A DNA stretch of 41,221 nucleotides, from assembly GCA_030152585.1 (NCBI GenBank), contig JASLJC010000068.1, forward strand, positions 1-41,221, in the 5' to 3' direction. Numbering within the stretch: the stretch's first letter is position 1; each line of letters opens with the position of its first letter. A program made the position numbers and the translations under genes. The notes below the pieces were generated by a model that did not search any database, was not told the DNA's origin, and saw only the letters and a list, made by a program, of their open reading frames with translations. Of this stretch, positions 16,607-25,421 are shown one piece after another. The stretch is from Savagea sp. (lineage in GTDB: Bacteria > Bacillota > Bacilli > Bacillales_A > Planococcaceae).

Positions 16607-17952
16607 TGGAACGAACACAGTTTAAACGTCAATTAATCGAACGTGCGACGACACGAGGGTTAACAGAAGCGGAAGTTTATATGCAATGGAGCGAATCGTC
16701 AACGATTGCTATTTATGAAGGAGAAGTCGATCGTTACGAAACGTCAGACGTCGGAGGGGTTAGTTTACGAGCGCGAATAGACGGAAAAATGGGATATGCA
16801 TATACCGAAAAATTAGATGAGTCGTCAATCGACTTTTTAATCGACCACGTCGTAGCGAATGCCCAGTCGTTAGACGAAGAGGATGGGACGACATTATTTG
16901 AAGGAAGTCCATCTTATCGCACACCTCAATTTTATGACGCGTCACTCGCTACGATTTCGAAAGAAACGATGATTGAACGTTTACTTCAAGTTGAAGAAAA
17001 GTTACGCGCATACGATGAACGCATCGAAAAAGTGAATATGTGTCAAATCGTTTCATTTTCGAGCGGAAAAGCGATTCAAAACACACTCGGTTTAGATGTA
17101 GAAGAACAAGCAAATGGGTTATATCTCGTTGCTGGTGTTATCGTTACCGATGGAAAAGAAAAGAAAAACGGTTACGACGTTGCGATGATTGAAAAGTGGG
17201 AGGCATTTGATCTCGATACGTTCGTTTCACGTGTAGCAAATGAAGCATTACGTCAACTCGGCAGTACGTCTATTCCTTCTGGACATTATCCTGTCGTATT
17301 ACGCCAAGACGCAGCGACGAGTTTGCTCGGTGTTTTCTTAACTGCTTTTTCAGCGGAAAGTGTTCAAAAAGGAACGTCTCGTTTGAAAGGGAAACTGAAC
17401 GAACAAATTGCTTCTCCGCACGTAACGATTATCGACAATCCAGAAGACGGTCATCTGTATACACGGACGACGTTTGATGGAGAAGGCGTGGCGACGAAAA
17501 AGTGGACAATCGTTCAAGAAGGAACGTTACAAACATTTTTACACAATCGACAAACGGCACAAAAAGATCAAGTCGAAACGACAGGTCATGCATACAAACC
17601 GTCTTACAAAGGAACGCTCGGCATTGCGCCACATCACTTTGCATTACAACCGTCTGCATCATCCGTCGAGATGTTACTCGAGTCGATCGACAAAGGCGTT
17701 TACATTACGAGTCTTGCAGGGCTACATTCAGGCGCAAACTCGACATCGGGTGATTTTTCACTTGCAGCGAACGGTTACGTTATCGAAAATGGTCAAATTA
17801 CGCACCCGATTACACAAATGACGATTGCCGGGAACTTTTTCGATTGTTTAAAACAAATTCAAGCAGTTGCCAATGATCCATACGAACAAGGGACGACTGT
17901 TTCATCACCGACTATACGTATCGACCGCCTTGCAGTGACTGTCGAACAATAA
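16606..17952 (+). CDS. pmbA: TldE/PmbA protease partner
   Basis: The 448-residue non-catalytic partner forms the heterodimeric protease with TldD. It has the same two-domain layout but lacks HExxxH. Family segments include YEGEVDRYETSDVGGVSLRAR near the N-terminus, GVFLTAFSAESVQKGTSRLKGKLN, and the C-terminal ITSLAGLHSGANSTSGDFSLAANGYVIENG. Its ATG overlaps the tldD stop by one base (TAATG), with GAAGGAGG upstream, so the two are made in equal amounts. It ends at the terminator at 17967. Confidence 0.9.
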   Translation: MERTQFKRQLIERATTRGLTEAEVYMQWSESSTIAIYEGEVDRYETSDVGGVSLRARIDGKMGYAYTEKLDESSIDFLIDHVVANAQSLDEEDGTTLFEGSPSYRTPQFYDASLATISKETMIERLLQVEEKLRAYDERIEKVNMCQIVSFSSGKAIQNTLGLDVEEQANGLYLVAGVIVTDGKEKKNGYDVAMIEKWEAFDLDTFVSRVANEALRQLGSTSIPSGHYPVVLRQDAATSLLGVFLTAFSAESVQKGTSRLKGKLNEQIASPHVTIIDNPEDGHLYTRTTFDGEGVATKKWTIVQEGTLQTFLHNRQTAQKDQVETTGHAYKPSYKGTLGIAPHHFALQPSASSVEMLLESIDKGVYITSLAGLHSGANSTSGDFSLAANGYVIENGQITHPITQMTIAGNFFDCLKQIQAVANDPYEQGTTVSSPTIRIDRLAVTVEQ

Positions 17953-17966
17953 AATAAGCATTCAAA

Positions 17967-18006
17967 AAAAGCGTTGAAAAGGTTTCTTCCTTTTCCAACG
18001 CTTTTG
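17967..18006. terminator. bidirectional terminator between pmbA and mscL
   Basis: AAAAGCGTTG plus AAAAGG pairs with CCTTTT plus CAACGCTTTT, with one bulged C. It is flanked by A residues on the left and T residues on the right, fitting two convergent genes. Confidence 0.88.
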
Positions 18007-18007
18007 T

Positions 18008-18397
18008 TTATTTATTTTGTGCACGTAAAAGGTCGCGAATTTCTTCAAGCAACTCTTCTTTCGTATCTACTTCTGGTTCGGCAGGTGCTTCTTCTTCTTG
18101 CTTAATTCGTAATTTCATCGCTAATTTAACGGCCATAAAAATCGAAAACGCAATAATTAAAAAGTCGATAATCGATTGGATAAATGCACCGTATCCGATT
18201 GAAGCATCCCCGATCATCCACGTCAACCCTGAAAAGTCGACTCCCCCAAGTAGTACTCCGATTAAAGGTGTAATTAAATTTTCAACGAGTGACGTCACAA
18301 TTTCTCCGAAAGCGCCCCCGATGACGACAGCGATTGCTAAGTCAAAAATGTTGCCTTTGAAAGCAAACGCCTTAAATTCTTGCCACATATCTTTCAT
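18008..18397 (-). CDS. mscL: large-conductance mechanosensitive channel
   Basis: The 129-residue channel protein opens as a homopentamer on membrane stretch and releases solutes in hypo-osmotic shock. An amphipathic N-terminus (MKDMWQEFKAFAFKGN) is followed by TM1 (IFDLAIAVVIGGAFGEIVTSLV), the conserved LITPLIG, TM2 (IDFLIIAFSIFMAVKLA), and a charged C-terminal helix (KEELLEEIRDLLRAQN). The length is typical (120-140). It is monocistronic, ATG after AAGGAG. Confidence 0.95.
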   Translation of the reverse strand: MKDMWQEFKAFAFKGNIFDLAIAVVIGGAFGEIVTSLVENLITPLIGVLLGGVDFSGLTWMIGDASIGYGAFIQSIIDFLIIAFSIFMAVKLAMKLRIKQEEEAPAEPEVDTKEELLEEIRDLLRAQNK

Positions 18398-18496
18398 GTT
18401 CTTCAGTCTCCTTCTTCTAAACCTTCATTATTGTATAGTCCTGCCCGAACGAAGGCAAGATGAAACATCGAAAAAAGAAAAAGTTATGAAAATGAC

Positions 18497-18529
18497 AAAA
18501 AAAGAAGAATAGATTAATAAATCTATTCT
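18497..18529 (-). terminator. terminator of the PAP2 phosphatase gene
   Basis: On the minus strand AGAATAGATT and AATCTATTCT form a 10-bp stem followed by TCTTTTTTT. Confidence 0.8.
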
Positions 18530-18539
18530 CCTAAAATTG

Positions 18540-19217
18540 TTACATTTTCACGTGACGAGCAAATGTTAAGGTAGGTGTCTTTTTTCTTTGATACCAGTCA
18601 TAAATTGAAAATGCAGTGATGACGATCACGCTACTTGCTACAATACCACCGACGATATCACTCGGGAAATGGACGCCTAAATAAATCCGGCTTAACCCGA
18701 TAACGACAACCATTAATGTCGCGAGTGTGAAAAAAGCAAAACGAGCAAAATTCGTTCGATAATTCCGCCATGCGATGTATGCGACCGTCATATAAAAACT
18801 AAAAGCAATCATCGTATGCCCACTTGGAAAACTATATCCACTCGCTTCAGCAAGTCGGAAAAATTCCGGACGTGGTCGTTGATATATATATTTTAAAATT
18901 TGGTTGAACAGTCCAGTCGCGACGATCACACTGACGAATAAGACAGTTTGTGGCCACTGTTTTAAGTAGAAAAATAAAAATAAAGTGACGGCTGCTGCGA
19001 GTATCGCAATCGTTAAGGCTTCACCGAAAAATGTGAACACTTTCATCCAGCGTGTCATCGTATCGCTATGTAAACTTTCAGCGTACGCAATAATAGAACG
19101 GTCAAATTGTTGAACGCTTGCATTGCCTTTTACCCATAATCCGACAAAGAAAAAGCCGACGAGTAAAACGATCGCAGCGAGCAATCCAATCGTTAGACGT
19201 AATGATAATTCTCTCAC
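18540..19217 (-). CDS. PAP2-superfamily membrane phosphatase
   Basis: The 225-residue protein has about six hydrophobic segments and the three-part PAP2 motif: K109-x6-R116-P117 (KYIYQRPRP), PSGH at 131-134, and SR at 176-177 with H183 (SRIYLGVHFPSD). Members dephosphorylate lipid phosphates or diphosphates at the outer membrane face. Undecaprenyl diphosphate recycling (BcrC-like) and phosphatidylglycerol phosphate hydrolysis (PgpB-like) are both possible. A substrate cannot be chosen from sequence. It is single, on the minus strand, with a short AAGGAG-type SD. Confidence 0.85.
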   Translation of the reverse strand: MRELSLRLTIGLLAAIVLLVGFFFVGLWVKGNASVQQFDRSIIAYAESLHSDTMTRWMKVFTFFGEALTIAILAAAVTLFLFFYLKQWPQTVLFVSVIVATGLFNQILKYIYQRPRPEFFRLAEASGYSFPSGHTMIAFSFYMTVAYIAWRNYRTNFARFAFFTLATLMVVVIGLSRIYLGVHFPSDIVGGIVASSVIVITAFSIYDWYQRKKTPTLTFARHVKM

Positions 19218-19413
19218 GAAAAAAACTCCTTTATGTAGAGCGCAATACGTATAAAATTGCGACCTTTATTCATTATACGTATTATAGTCGATTCTAGAGC
19301 AGTGAACAAATGAAAATGATCTGTCACCGTTTCGGATAAGGGAGAGTTATTTCAAGATTTTAGAGAAAGAAGGTCAAAGAGATTGTTTGAATAAAAACTG
19401 ATAATTCGAACAA

Positions 19414-19443
19414 ATTATGTTATTTGTATACGGATTATGTTAT
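19414..19443 (+). promoter_or_regulatory. direct repeats, candidate operator of the XRE-cupin regulator
   Basis: ATTATGTTAT occurs at 19414-19423 and again at 19434-19443, exactly 20 bases apart (two helical turns), with the palindrome GTATAC between. They lie 42-71 bases before the regulator's start codon, where its promoter should be. Autoregulation is an inference. The rest of 19218-19413 shows nothing else. Confidence 0.4.
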
Positions 19444-19484
19444 ATTCATACATATTATCGACAAGAACGAAAGGGGAAAAGAGG

Positions 19485-20033
19485 ATGGATGATTTACATG
19501 AACGAATAAAAGCGTTACGCTTACGTCAAAACTTTACATTGAAAGACATTAGCGATCGAACGGGTTTATCGTTAAGTTTTATTTCACAAGTAGAGCGTGG
19601 GTCGTCGTCGTTATCTGTCACATCGTTAAATAAAATCGCAGAAGCATTAAACGTTCCGATTACTTATTTTTTCGAACAGGCAAACCGTTCGACGCATTAT
19701 TACATTCAAAAAGAAGATCGAGAAAAGTATGATATGCGAGGCCGTGCCGTTCAATATGAACGACTCGCGGGATCTTTTACACAGCGAAAGTTAGAACCAC
19801 TCTACATTACACTTCCGCCTCATTTTGAAGAACAGACGTATACACATGAAGGGGAAGAATGGTACTACGTTTTGAATGGAGAAGTAACATTTACAATCGA
19901 AGAGACGACTTATAAAGTAAAAGAAGGAGAAGTGATGCATTTTCCATCACGCATTCGCCATACGTGGAAAAATGAGACGGCTCAACCAGCTCAGCTTTTA
20001 TGCGTTGCTATTCCGGTCATTTTCAAAGCATAA
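19485..20033 (+). CDS. XRE-family transcriptional regulator with C-terminal cupin domain
   Basis: The 182-residue protein joins an N-terminal HTH_3 domain (residues 6-62, with LKDISDRTGLSLSFISQVERG and a following SVTSLNKIAEALNV) to a cupin_2 domain (about 105-175: PPHFEEQTYTHEGEEWYYVLNGEVTF and the closing HFPSRIRHTWKNE). This architecture is common in small-molecule-responsive repressors (PuuR, SutR and MppR type). The ligand is unknown. An open frame extends to 19437, but ATG 19485 begins at the conserved HTH and has AAGGGG upstream. It is monocistronic and convergent with the aminopeptidase gene, which gives no clear target. Confidence 0.85.
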   Translation: MDDLHERIKALRLRQNFTLKDISDRTGLSLSFISQVERGSSSLSVTSLNKIAEALNVPITYFFEQANRSTHYYIQKEDREKYDMRGRAVQYERLAGSFTQRKLEPLYITLPPHFEEQTYTHEGEEWYYVLNGEVTFTIEETTYKVKEGEVMHFPSRIRHTWKNETAQPAQLLCVAIPVIFKA

Positions 20034-20076
20034 CGAAACATTGAAAAAGTAATCGTTTTAAAAAATAGTAGGTATA

Positions 20077-20123
20077 AAAAACGTAACGATTGTAGGGAGT
20101 ATCCCGACGACCGTTACGTTTTT
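20077..20123. terminator. bidirectional terminator
   Basis: AAAAACGTAACG pairs with CGTTACGTTTTT, with an inner GGGA/TCCC helix in the loop. It serves the regulator on plus and the M24 peptidase on minus. Confidence 0.85.
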
Positions 20124-20126
20124 CGT

Positions 20127-21230
20127 TTAACCTTTTAAAATTTGAAGTTCACGTGGGAAAGAAGATAAAATTTCGACTTCTCCATCTTCGCCGACTGTGA
20201 CAGTATCTTCAATACGTACGCCACCTTCACCTTGGATGTAGATGCCCGGTTCAATCGTAAAGACGTTTCCTACTTTCGCTCGTTGTTCGTTATTACCGTG
20301 AACAGAAGGCTCTTCGTGCAGTTCGATGCCGATACCGTGTCCGACACGGTTGTTGAAATATTGCCCGTATCCTGCTTCATCAATGACATGTCGCGCCGCT
20401 TCGTCGAACGTTTGGAAACGTTCTTTTTCGCGTACGGCAAACATTCCTGCTTCATTTGAAGCGCGAACTGTTTCGTAAATCTCACGTTGACGGTCTGATG
20501 CTTCACCGATAATAAACGTTCTCGTAATGTCTGAACAGTAACCGTTCTTCATAACACCGAAATCGATTAATAAATAATCACCAGATTCGAATGCTCGGTC
20601 TCCTGGTGAACCGTGTGGTAAAGCAGATTTCGGTCCTGATAAAACGATCGTTGAGAAAGAAGGGCCATCTGCGCCGTGTTGACGCATGAGCTGCTCTAAA
20701 ATACCGACGAGTTCAGATTCTGTCATTCCGATTTTTACTTGTTGAATACCATCTTCTAACACTTTTTCGATAATGCGAAGTGCTTCTTTTAATGCTTCGA
20801 TTTCTTCTGCACTTTTTTGCATTCGCTTTTCGTTAATGAACTGTTGAACGTCTACTAATTCGAGAGGGAACGTCTCTTTGAGTAAAAGATAACGTTCGAC
20901 ATTTACCGCACGATTTTCAATTCCAAATTTCCCTGACAAGGTCGGCATATGTTCAGATACGACTTCAAAAGGAAGTTGATCATCTGAAATCGGGACAACC
21001 GGACGAATCGTAGAAGCTTCTTCCGCTGCGTCGCGGTCTAATGCCGGAACGAAAAAGACACGTTCCTCTTTGACGACGTCGATCACAAGCGCCATAAAAC
21101 GCTCATGTGGGTCGGAGTTAAATCCTGTGTAATAAAAGACATTCGCTGGATCATGAATCATTGCCCCGCGGTAGCCGTGTAATTGGAGGTGTTCTGTTAA
21201 TGCTTGCAGTCGTTGTTCATAAATTGACAT
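20127..21230 (-). CDS. M24B-family Xaa-Pro peptidase
   Basis: The 367-residue two-domain metallopeptidase cleaves next to proline (aminopeptidase P or Xaa-Pro dipeptidase). The N-terminal creatinase-like domain covers about residues 1-135. The pita-bread catalytic domain keeps all five metal ligands: D223, D234 (DFGVMKNGYCSDITRTF), H298 (GHGIG), E327 (EPGIY) and E341 (RIEDTV). The length is typical of PepQ and YqhT/YkvY relatives (350-370). It is cytoplasmic, with no signal peptide. It could process proline-containing peptides brought in by the opp system upstream, but the genes are 6 kb apart and on opposite strands. Confidence 0.88.
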   Translation of the reverse strand: MSIYEQRLQALTEHLQLHGYRGAMIHDPANVFYYTGFNSDPHERFMALVIDVVKEERVFFVPALDRDAAEEASTIRPVVPISDDQLPFEVVSEHMPTLSGKFGIENRAVNVERYLLLKETFPLELVDVQQFINEKRMQKSAEEIEALKEALRIIEKVLEDGIQQVKIGMTESELVGILEQLMRQHGADGPSFSTIVLSGPKSALPHGSPGDRAFESGDYLLIDFGVMKNGYCSDITRTFIIGEASDRQREIYETVRASNEAGMFAVREKERFQTFDEAARHVIDEAGYGQYFNNRVGHGIGIELHEEPSVHGNNEQRAKVGNVFTIEPGIYIQGEGGVRIEDTVTVGEDGEVEILSSFPRELQILKG

Positions 21231-21310
21231 GACAAATCGTCACTCCTTCGTAAATTTCAATAAAACGTAATCTTATTTCAGTATGTCACAATTGCGCTAA
21301 AAGGGAAAGG

Positions 21311-21366
21311 GACAAACATGACATTTATCATATCGACCGGTGACAAATGCGTCTACACGGTATAAC
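21311..21366 (+). promoter_or_regulatory. des promoter region with dyad, candidate DesR operator
   Basis: CATTTATCA at 21322-21330 and TGACAAATG at 21341-21349 form an inverted repeat (8 of 9) with a 10-base spacer. A further half-site, GACAAACATG, lies at 21311. TATAAC at 21361-21366 is the likely -10, with only a poor, badly spaced -35 (GTGACA). An activator-dependent promoter just below a dyad fits control by phosphorylated DesR. The exact B. subtilis site was not compared. Confidence 0.45.
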
Positions 21367-21411
21367 GAATTCGCCGTAAGATAAAGGTACAAAGAAAAAG
21401 GAGAGGTCAAT

Positions 21412-22437
21412 ATGAGCAAAGAAAAAACGAAACAATTACACAAACAAGTCGCTCCCTATACGAAATCAGATACGTGGCATAGTGTCGGCCAAATTGTGAA
21501 TACGATTCCGCCATTTTTCATTCTTTGGTATTTGGCGTATCAGAGCTATCTCGTTCATCCACTATTATCAATTCCATTTGCCATCGTCGCCGCAGGTTTT
21601 ATGGTCCGTACGTTCATTATTTTCCACGATGCAACCCATAGTTCATTTTTTAAACAAAAATGGGCGAACGATTTAATCGGGAATATTGCAGGGATTTTAA
21701 CTTTCTTCCCGTATGAACAGTGGAAACGTGAACATATTACGCATCATGCGACGAGTTCAAATTTAGATAAACGAGGAACAGGCGATATTTGGGTTATGAC
21801 AGTCGAAGAATACGAAAAAGCATCCCGCTGGCAACGACTCGGCTATCGATTATATCGCAACCCACTCGTCATGTTCGGCATCGGTCCGATTTATCTCGTC
21901 TTTATTTCGAATCGTTTTAACCGTAAAGACGCTCGTTTAAAAGAGAAGCTCAATACGCATTTCATTTCGCTTATGATTGCGCTCATATCGATCGGCATGA
22001 TGTTATGGATTGGATGGCAACCGTTCGTCGTCATTCAAGGAACAATCATCTTCGTTGCGGCCTCTCTTGGAATTTGGCTCTTTTACATTCAACATACGTT
22101 TGAAGATTCGTATTTTGAAGAAAAAGAAAATTGGAATTACGTACAAGCAGCGGTTGAAGGAAGTTCGTATTACAAACTCCCACGAGTCTTACAATGGCTT
22201 ACAGGTAATATTGGCTTCCATCACGTGCACCATTTAGCACCCCGCGTACCGAACTATCGTTTAGAGGAAGCACATAACAATGTCCAACCACTGCAAGAAG
22301 CTACGACATTAACGTTGAAAACGAGCCTCGAAACGTTGAAGTACAAATTGTACGACACAGAAAATCGTCGATTCGTCACATTCCGGGAAGCTGCACGTCG
22401 GAGTCGTTCGAATCAACGACGCGCCGTATCATCATAA
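21412..22437 (+). CDS. des: membrane acyl-lipid fatty acid desaturase
   Basis: The 341-residue integral membrane di-iron enzyme inserts a cis double bond into phospholipid acyl chains (Des of B. subtilis is a delta-5 desaturase). All three histidine boxes are present: HDATH at 72-76, HITHH at 108-112, and HHVHH at 270-274. The hydrophobic segments are arranged in two pairs as in the family. Start ATG follows GGAGAGG. The adjacent desK-desR pair strongly supports cold- or fluidity-induced expression. Regiospecificity cannot be read from sequence. Confidence 0.93.
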   Translation: MSKEKTKQLHKQVAPYTKSDTWHSVGQIVNTIPPFFILWYLAYQSYLVHPLLSIPFAIVAAGFMVRTFIIFHDATHSSFFKQKWANDLIGNIAGILTFFPYEQWKREHITHHATSSNLDKRGTGDIWVMTVEEYEKASRWQRLGYRLYRNPLVMFGIGPIYLVFISNRFNRKDARLKEKLNTHFISLMIALISIGMMLWIGWQPFVVIQGTIIFVAASLGIWLFYIQHTFEDSYFEEKENWNYVQAAVEGSSYYKLPRVLQWLTGNIGFHHVHHLAPRVPNYRLEEAHNNVQPLQEATTLTLKTSLETLKYKLYDTENRRFVTFREAARRSRSNQRRAVSS

Positions 22438-22443
22438 AGGGAG

Positions 22444-22478
22444 AAGAGGAAATGTGTCCGTCACATTTCCTCTTTTTT
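22444..22478 (+). terminator. terminator between des and desKR
   Basis: AAGAGGAAATGTG pairs with CACATTTCCTCTT around a 5-base loop, followed by T residues. It should limit readthrough from the strongly induced des gene into the sensor genes. Confidence 0.85.
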
Positions 22479-22576
22479 CTTGAATATTAAAGAAGGAAGG
22501 GAACGAAATGACCGATTCTTCTATCCGATTCAATCGAATGCAACGTGTTATACTAAAAGAAAAAAGGAGTCGTCGT

Positions 22577-23710
22577 ATGCAAGAGAAGTGGTATCATATT
22601 TTCCCGAAAAGTCCTTTTTTGAGTGTATATGTATGGATTATTTTTAGCGTCTTACCGTTCTTTTTTATTTTTCGTTCTTCTACATTGTATGAAGTCATTC
22701 TCGGGTTAAGCGCGATCGTCCTTTTTTTCTTATCTTATTACTTTTCTCGAAAAGCGCGTCCCGGACTCGTTTACATGTGGATCAGTTTTGAAATTATACT
22801 TCACGTCATGATGACGCTCATTTTTGGCTACCCCTATTTATCTTTATTTATCGCCTTTTTTATCGGGACGATACGTCAACCGGTTGGTTTTTATATTTTG
22901 TATGGTATTCATATTGCTGTAACGATTATTGCAGTAGGCGTTGGATTATTTATCGACCTCGATTTATTTTTACCCCAAATGCCTTTTATTATCGTTGCGA
23001 TTATCGGAACGATTTTGTTACCATTTAATTTATATTACCGAAATAAACGTGCGAATTTAGAAGGTCAATTAGAAGATGCAAAAGAACAAATATCTGCTTT
23101 ACACGTCGTCGCAGAACGTGAACGGATAGCACGTGATTTACACGATACATTAGGTCAGAAGTTATCGATGATCGGATTAAAAAGTGAACTGGCTGCTCGG
23201 TTTATCGACCGCGATCTCGAAGCGGCGAAAAAAGAGTTGCGTGACATTCGTCAAACGTCGCGTATTGCATTAAAAGAAGTACGCGAACTCGTAGCAGGGA
23301 TGCGCGCAATTCCACTGAATGAAGAACTTCCTCGCGTACAACAAATGTTAGAAGTCGCAACGATTCAATGTCATATTGAAGGAGACGCAGTGATTAAAAA
23401 ATTGCCTGCGATTACTGAAAATGTAGTCAGTATGTGTTTAAAAGAAGCGGTGACGAATGTCGTCAAACATAGTGAAGCGACGACTTGTACGATTCGATTC
23501 GAACAACAACCGACAGCTTTAGTCGTTCACATTGAAGATGACGGTATCGGCTTACCCGAACATTATGAGTGGAACGGTTCAGGATTTAAAGGGATGCGCG
23601 AACGGATTGAATTTTTAAATGGAACGTTACACGTAACCTCTCATCACGGTACGACGATTACGTTACGTGTCCCGAATGTCATTACGCATCAAAAGGAGGA
23701 AAAACAATGA
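22577..23710 (+). CDS. desK: membrane thermosensor histidine kinase DesK
   Basis: The 377-residue HPK7-type sensor kinase/phosphatase measures membrane order and controls DesR. The N-terminus is a compact block of about five transmembrane segments (VYVWIIFSVLPFFFIF onward). A coiled coil leads into the DHp helix with the phospho-acceptor His189 in ARDLHDTLGQKL (H188 in B. subtilis DesK), followed by a GHKL ATPase domain with CLKEAVTNVVKH (N box) and DDGIGLPE (G1 box). The frame is open back to ATG 22508. I chose ATG 22577 because AAAGGAG lies 7 bases upstream and it places the His and the first transmembrane segment as in DesK. It overlaps desR by four bases (ATGA). Confidence 0.93.
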   Translation: MQEKWYHIFPKSPFLSVYVWIIFSVLPFFFIFRSSTLYEVILGLSAIVLFFLSYYFSRKARPGLVYMWISFEIILHVMMTLIFGYPYLSLFIAFFIGTIRQPVGFYILYGIHIAVTIIAVGVGLFIDLDLFLPQMPFIIVAIIGTILLPFNLYYRNKRANLEGQLEDAKEQISALHVVAERERIARDLHDTLGQKLSMIGLKSELAARFIDRDLEAAKKELRDIRQTSRIALKEVRELVAGMRAIPLNEELPRVQQMLEVATIQCHIEGDAVIKKLPAITENVVSMCLKEAVTNVVKHSEATTCTIRFEQQPTALVVHIEDDGIGLPEHYEWNGSGFKGMRERIEFLNGTLHVTSHHGTTITLRVPNVITHQKEEKQ

Positions 23711-24312
23711 TCAAAGTCGTCATTGCAGAAGATCAAGGAATGATGCTAGGTGCGATGAGTACGTTACTCAACATGGAAGAAGATATTGAAGTCGTCGGTC
23801 AAGCACGAAACGGAAAAGAAGCGATGGAACTTGTGAAAAAGTACAATCCAGACATTTGTTTAATGGATATTGAAATGCCGATTATGACCGGTCTCGACGC
23901 TGCAGAACAATTGAAAAACTCGAGTTGTCGCGTCATGATCGTTACGACTTTTGCGCGGGCAGGTTATTTTGAACGAGCACGCAAAGCAGACGTAAGAGGA
24001 TATTTATTAAAAGATAGCCCGATTGAAGAGCTTGCCGATGCGATACGTGCGATTAATGCTGGACGTAAAATATATGCACCGGAATTGATCGACTTAGCGT
24101 ACGATGAAGTAGCAGATAATCCATTGACGAATCGTGAAACGGAAGTACTCCGCCTCGTCGCAGAAGGGAAAACGACGAAAGAAATCGCCGGTGAACTTTA
24201 TTTAGCACCTGGGACGGTTCGCAATTACATTTCAACGATTATCGATAAATTAGAAGTCGGCAATCGGATTGAAGCGATCGTTCGTTCAAAAGAAAAAGGA
24301 TGGTTCCGTTAA
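23707..24312 (+). CDS. desR: DesR response regulator (NarL/LuxR family)
   Basis: The 201-residue response regulator is phosphorylated by DesK and activates des. The receiver domain spans about 1-120 with the acidic pair E8-D9, phospho-acceptor D54 (CLMDIEMP), T85-region TTFAR and K105-type LLKD. A LuxR HTH (about 135-195) has NPLTNRETEVLRLVAEGKTTKEIAGELYLAPGTVRNYIS. Length and D54 agree with B. subtilis DesR. Its ATG overlaps the desK stop (ATGA), so the pair is translationally coupled. Confidence 0.94.
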   Translation: MIKVVIAEDQGMMLGAMSTLLNMEEDIEVVGQARNGKEAMELVKKYNPDICLMDIEMPIMTGLDAAEQLKNSSCRVMIVTTFARAGYFERARKADVRGYLLKDSPIEELADAIRAINAGRKIYAPELIDLAYDEVADNPLTNRETEVLRLVAEGKTTKEIAGELYLAPGTVRNYISTIIDKLEVGNRIEAIVRSKEKGWFR

Positions 24313-24318
24313 CAAAGA

Positions 24319-24352
24319 AATGCGCCCAAAAGTTGCGATGGGCGTATTTTTT
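24319..24352 (+). terminator. terminator of desKR
   Basis: AATGCGCCCA at 24319-24328 pairs with TGGGCGTATT at 24339-24348 (one wobble), then T residues. Confidence 0.85.
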
Positions 24353-24403
24353 CGTTATTTTGACTAAGGAGAGAAAAACGAGACGTAGAAAGGAAGCAAA
24401 ATT

Positions 24404-25381
24404 GTGAAACGACTAGGAATGCTTATTTTGGTGATGCTCCTCATCGGCGGAGGACTTTTTGCATACGTTACGTACGAAAAAAAAGAGCGCGCCCTTCAAG
24501 CAGAAAAAGAAAAAATGGAACATATCCGACAACAAAAAGAAGAAGAGGCAAAACGAAATCCACTCGATTTACCACCAAAAGGTGTGCCGGCACAACAAGC
24601 GACAACGGAAGCCGAACTCGTATTAAACGTGAATGACGCTTCGATCGTTTATGGTGATAATATTGATACACCACTGGCGATTGCCAGTTTAACGAAGATG
24701 ATGACACAATATTTAATTTTACAAAAGATTGAAGAAGGGACGATGACGTGGGAGACGACGTACCGTTTAGAAGAAGACTTTTTACAAGGGTACGATCGAA
24801 CAGAAATTGCCGCAATTGGATTACGAGAAGCAAAAGATTATACAGTTCGTTATTTGTTCGATGCAATGACTGTCGCAAGCGCCAACGATGCAGCTGTAGC
24901 ACTTGGTAACTTGTTAGCAGGATCAGAAGAAGCATATACGAAACAAATGAATGAAACAGCGGCTCAGCTCGGCCTACAACATACACATTATTACAATGCG
25001 ACAGGGTTGCCAGCAAATGGTCACCATAATTACAGTACAGCACGCGATTTAGCGAAATTAGCATATGCTATTTTAACAGAATATCCAGATATTACGCGTT
25101 ATACGAGTCAGACGTACGTGACGAGTGAATATGGTGAAAAACATTATACGACGAACTGGTTGCTAAGTGGAATGCCTGTTGCACATGAAGGTGTAGACGG
25201 TTTTAAAACAGGATATACCGACGAGGCGGGTCCTACATTCGTTGCCACAGGTGTACAAAATGACCAACGTTACGTCATCGTCTTATTGAATGCAGCAATA
25301 GAAGGAGACGATAAAAAAACGCCGAAGTTTAAACGAGCAGCACATTTAATCGACTTTTTCTTTCCTGTTCCTCATGAGTGA
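24404..25381 (+). CDS. serine-type D-alanyl-D-alanine carboxypeptidase (S11 family)
   Basis: The 325-residue low-molecular-weight PBP trims the terminal D-Ala of peptidoglycan stem peptides. An N-terminal hydrophobic anchor (LGMLILVMLLIGGGLFAYV) is followed by a charged helix of about 30 residues that would lift the catalytic domain off the membrane. The catalytic motifs are S95-LTK98 (SxxK), S159-A-N161 (SxN) and K268-T-G. It lacks the PBP5 C-terminal beta domain and amphipathic anchor, so it is a single-domain, N-terminally tethered enzyme shorter than DacA or DacF (about 390-440). The start is GTG 24404 with an AAAGGAAG SD. It is monocistronic. Confidence 0.88.
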   Translation: MKRLGMLILVMLLIGGGLFAYVTYEKKERALQAEKEKMEHIRQQKEEEAKRNPLDLPPKGVPAQQATTEAELVLNVNDASIVYGDNIDTPLAIASLTKMMTQYLILQKIEEGTMTWETTYRLEEDFLQGYDRTEIAAIGLREAKDYTVRYLFDAMTVASANDAAVALGNLLAGSEEAYTKQMNETAAQLGLQHTHYYNATGLPANGHHNYSTARDLAKLAYAILTEYPDITRYTSQTYVTSEYGEKHYTTNWLLSGMPVAHEGVDGFKTGYTDEAGPTFVATGVQNDQRYVIVLLNAAIEGDDKKTPKFKRAAHLIDFFFPVPHE

Positions 25382-25421
25382 ATAGTAGAAAAAGAATGGT
25401 GAGATTTTATAATGTGAAAAA

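Noticed and set aside
24468..25064. 198-codon minus-strand frame opposite the D,D-carboxypeptidase gene
   Set aside because: It overlaps the SxxK and SxN regions of the real gene. The translation is Leu- and Arg-rich, low in complexity, and unlike any protein family.
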